Source: an uncultured bacterium
Lineage (GTDB): Bacteria; Verrucomicrobiota; Kiritimatiellia; PWTM01
Reading direction: 5' to 3'
Assembly: GCA_938005705.1 (NCBI GenBank)
Contig: CALLML010000031.1
Coordinates: forward strand, 1-37,594
Length of the DNA: 37,594 bases
Position 1 is the stretch's first letter. Every line of letters starts with the position of its first letter. The notes under the pieces are model-generated. The model ran no database searches. It was given only the letters and a program-made list of their open reading frames with translations, and was not told the DNA's origin. This document shows, in pieces, positions 35,895 to 37,594 of this stretch. A program made the position numbers and the translations under genes.

Positions 35895-36451
35895 AAGCAG
35901 ACCCCTTTGGCCCATACTGTGACAACAGTCGCGAAGCCATGGTTACGAAGCCCCTATGCGTGCGAAAAAACCGATGGCGCAGCGGGGCGTGCGAACGAGG
36001 ATCCGCCGACCCATCGGCTGGACACCTGGGGCTGCCACGTCGGCCTCGGCAATGATCGGATCGCTTCGCGGCATAGAGGCTGATGGGCTTCTCTTTTCTC
36101 ACGCTTCACGCCCCTGCCAGTCGAGGTGATGAAAGAGATGGCGAGGGGATCCGCCACTCGCACCGCGCGTGTTATTTTGCCAGCGAACCCATCAATAGAT
36201 GGGCTATTGGGTTGAGGTCTCTTATCGGTGCCATCGGCAAGGCGTTGGATGCGCGCTCACTAGAGGAGGTAAAAGGCTTCGATTTTACGTCACGTCTTTC
36301 TTTACTTTTGTCCCTTGACCATCGTTTATGAGAGTACGGCCTCGGTGGCTAACACCTTTTGGCGCTCCTCACCGACCGCTCCAATTCCAAATTTCTATTT
36401 ACACCCCCTGCCTTCGGTTAAAAGGCGGCAAAGCGGGGGCGCTTAAGAAAA
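35895..36451. other. Non-coding stretch downstream of ribF
   Basis: I see no credible gene in this ~560-bp segment; ORFs 36083..36331 (+), 35830..36102 (-) and 35954..36163 (-) have no domain. CCGATGG (35971-35977) and CCATCGG (36011-36017) form a 7-bp inverted repeat, and GTGCGAA occurs twice nearby. A short GCCTT/AAGGC hairpin enclosed by CCCCC/GGGGG lies at about 36402-36439. Base composition becomes AT-rich towards the 3' end. Confidence 0.4.
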
Positions 36452-36480
36452 TTGAACTCAAGTTTTATTTTATGTATTTT
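36452..36480 (+). promoter_or_regulatory. Promoter candidate for the LRR lipoprotein
   Basis: TTGAAC (36452-36457) and TATTTT (36475-36480) are 17 nt apart in an AT-rich patch. The -10 box ends only 6 nt before the preferred ATG, so transcription from it would give a leaderless message. Confidence 0.4.
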
Positions 36481-36486
36481 AAAAAG

Positions 36487-37050
36487 ATGAAAAGATCTGG
36501 GTTGCTAAACCACGGTAGCCTTCTCTTAACGGTGATTCTTCTAACGGGGTGTGGCGGGTGTGCCGGGTTGACCCGAGGGAGGATGATAACGCCCCGCGGC
36601 CGGATGGCGGAGATATCTGCTGATCATTCCGATGTCCGAGCCGTGCGGGCGATTCTCGATGCGAACGGGCTACTGCGAAAAACAGTCGAAGGCGTGGCCG
36701 TGTTTGAGAACGGACGCATCGTTGAATTGTACTTGCAGGAAAGTGGCATCCGTGAGCTGACTGCGGATATCGGGCAGCTAAAACATCTTCGGCGCCTTCA
36801 CCTTTATGGCGATCGGTCGCTCGGGCTGCCTCTCTTGGAGAGCATTGCGCCCGAAATCGGACGATGTTCGGAGCTGGAAGAACTCCTGCTCAACAGCAAT
36901 GAGCTGACCACGTTACCGGAAACCCTCATGGAGTTGCGCAAACTCAGACGTCTGTCCATCGCCGATAATCGCCTCTTTCAACTGTCGCCGGAGTTACAGG
37001 TCTGGATCGAACGGCTGGAACCTCGAGGCCTGGCCGATCAACGCCCTTGA
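36487..37050 (+). CDS. Putative lipoprotein with leucine-rich repeats
   Basis: The preferred start (MKRSGLLNHGSLLLTVILLTGC) gives 187 residues with a signal peptide and the lipobox LLTGC, so it is likely lipid-anchored. Residues about 65-180 contain at least three leucine-rich repeats: IVELYLQESGIRELTADIGQL, LRRLHLYGDRSLGLP and LEELLLNSNELTTLPETLMEL. LRRs usually mediate protein binding; the partner is unknown. The ORF-track start at 36328 adds a non-signal-like extension and is unlikely; ATG 36472 is a second alternative. It is flanked by non-coding DNA and a transposase remnant, so it stands alone. Confidence 0.72.
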   Translation: MKRSGLLNHGSLLLTVILLTGCGGCAGLTRGRMITPRGRMAEISADHSDVRAVRAILDANGLLRKTVEGVAVFENGRIVELYLQESGIRELTADIGQLKHLRRLHLYGDRSLGLPLLESIAPEIGRCSELEELLLNSNELTTLPETLMELRKLRRLSIADNRLFQLSPELQVWIERLEPRGLADQRP

Positions 37051-37249
37051 AATCCGCCACCCGCCTGATGCTCGACTGAAACCTGCTCCACCTAAGCCGA
37101 TTGCGCTGTGAATTGTTTTGAGGGGTGAGACGAGGGGGTCGGAATGCGGGAAGGAGCAAAAATCTTCAGAATGCGACTGAAAAAAACCCTCAGTTTCCGC
37201 CTTCCCAACCGTCGCTTCAGCCTCCGAACAGCGCCCTCGGGATAGACCT

Positions 37250-37594
37250 CACCCTCCTCGGCCGTTGTTCTCCGAAGTTTCAGACTGCGTCTTACCGGTT
37301 GAGCGCGCGCAGGATCGGCGATAATCGCGTTTGTCCCAGCCGTTTCCCAGACCTTTGCCCACCCCTTGCGCCAGCAACTTCGCCAGACCGATGTGCACCA
37401 GCATCGCCAAGCCCACACGCACATGAAACGCCGCCCTCCGCGCTGTAGTAGGTCTTCGCCCCGCCGTCCGGCCCCGGCGTCCCCCCATCGTCCGAACGCC
37501 CCCGTTTCGGTCGCGCGCGCAGGTGCGTGGCGTCCCCGGCGGTATGCCGCCCCAAATCTTCCACCGCCTGGGCCAACGATTGCGCTTGTTGATC
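37250..37594 (-). pseudogene. Degenerate DDE-type transposase fragment at the right edge
   Basis: Read in from the window end, frame one gives DLGRHTAGDATHLRARPKRG and GGAKTYYSAEGG, which resemble the first catalytic Asp region of IS1182/IS5-like DDE transposases. The frame then shifts to FHVRVGLAMLVHIGLAKLLAQG, reminiscent of a C-terminal transposase helix. At least one frameshift and probably an internal deletion separate the two. The element runs off the window, and no terminal repeats were found. The family assignment is by resemblance only. Confidence 0.4.

Noticed and set aside
34908-35915. 335-codon minus-strand ORF
   Set aside because: Antisense shadow of ribF with no recognisable motif.

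Overview
The window is GC-rich bacterial chromosome with Gram-negative traits: a Wza-like export lipoprotein, an outer-membrane barrel and lipobox proteins. The V-type ATPase operon has the order E-DUF2764-A-B-D-I-K, which I associate with Chlamydiae and related PVC bacteria. Together with RnfB, GH172 and GH3 enzymes, this suggests an uncultured PVC-superphylum bacterium, with Kiritimatiellota or a relative as best guess. That placement is inference from gene content; no rRNA is present to confirm it.

Layout. (1) 1-1714: a decayed left edge with a possible group II intron hairpin and a broken IS3-type transposase, then a small lipoprotein gene. (2) 1793-7096: pyrH-frr (-), a Gfo/Idh/MocA oxidoreductase (+), tRNA-Arg(CCT) (-) and fusA (-), each with a recognisable promoter candidate. 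(3) 7157-14086: a five-gene exopolysaccharide export operon on the minus strand (SLH-like protein, outer-membrane barrel, Wzc-like BY-kinase, Wza-like export protein, O-antigen-ligase/TPR protein). It is driven by a TTGACA/TATATT promoter whose spacer holds a perfect inverted repeat. (4) 14119-22094: rnfB, a GH3 glycosidase, a GH172/DUF2961 enzyme, glgX and a NifS-type cysteine desulfurase, all minus. (5) 22154-22232: three 15-bp palindromes at an exact 32-bp period. (6) 22245-29471: the compact V-ATPase operon, minus, with its own promoter. (7) 29882-30042: tRNA-Glu(TTC) with promoter, followed by a fourth copy of the palindrome. (8) 30219-35894: nusA-infB-rbfA-truB-ribF, plus. (9) 35895-37594: a gene-poor stretch, an LRR lipoprotein and a degenerate transposase at the right edge.

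How the parts work together. The minus-strand EPS genes form a complete-looking export and polymerisation module but contain no glycosyltransferases, so the repeat unit must be built elsewhere. The V-ATPase c-subunit carries a set of residues matching the Na+ site of the Enterococcus hirae NtpK ring, and an orphan RnfB lies nearby, so a sodium-based energy economy is plausible. GlgX, GH172 and GH3 lack signal peptides and suggest cytoplasmic handling of oligosaccharides. The translation genes are core housekeeping, but several usual neighbours (rimP, rpsB-tsf, rpsL-rpsG-tuf) are absent.

The most unusual signal is the TTCCAAGGCTTGGAA palindrome family. All copies sit just downstream of transcript 3' ends, and three form a regular array with 17-bp unique spacers.
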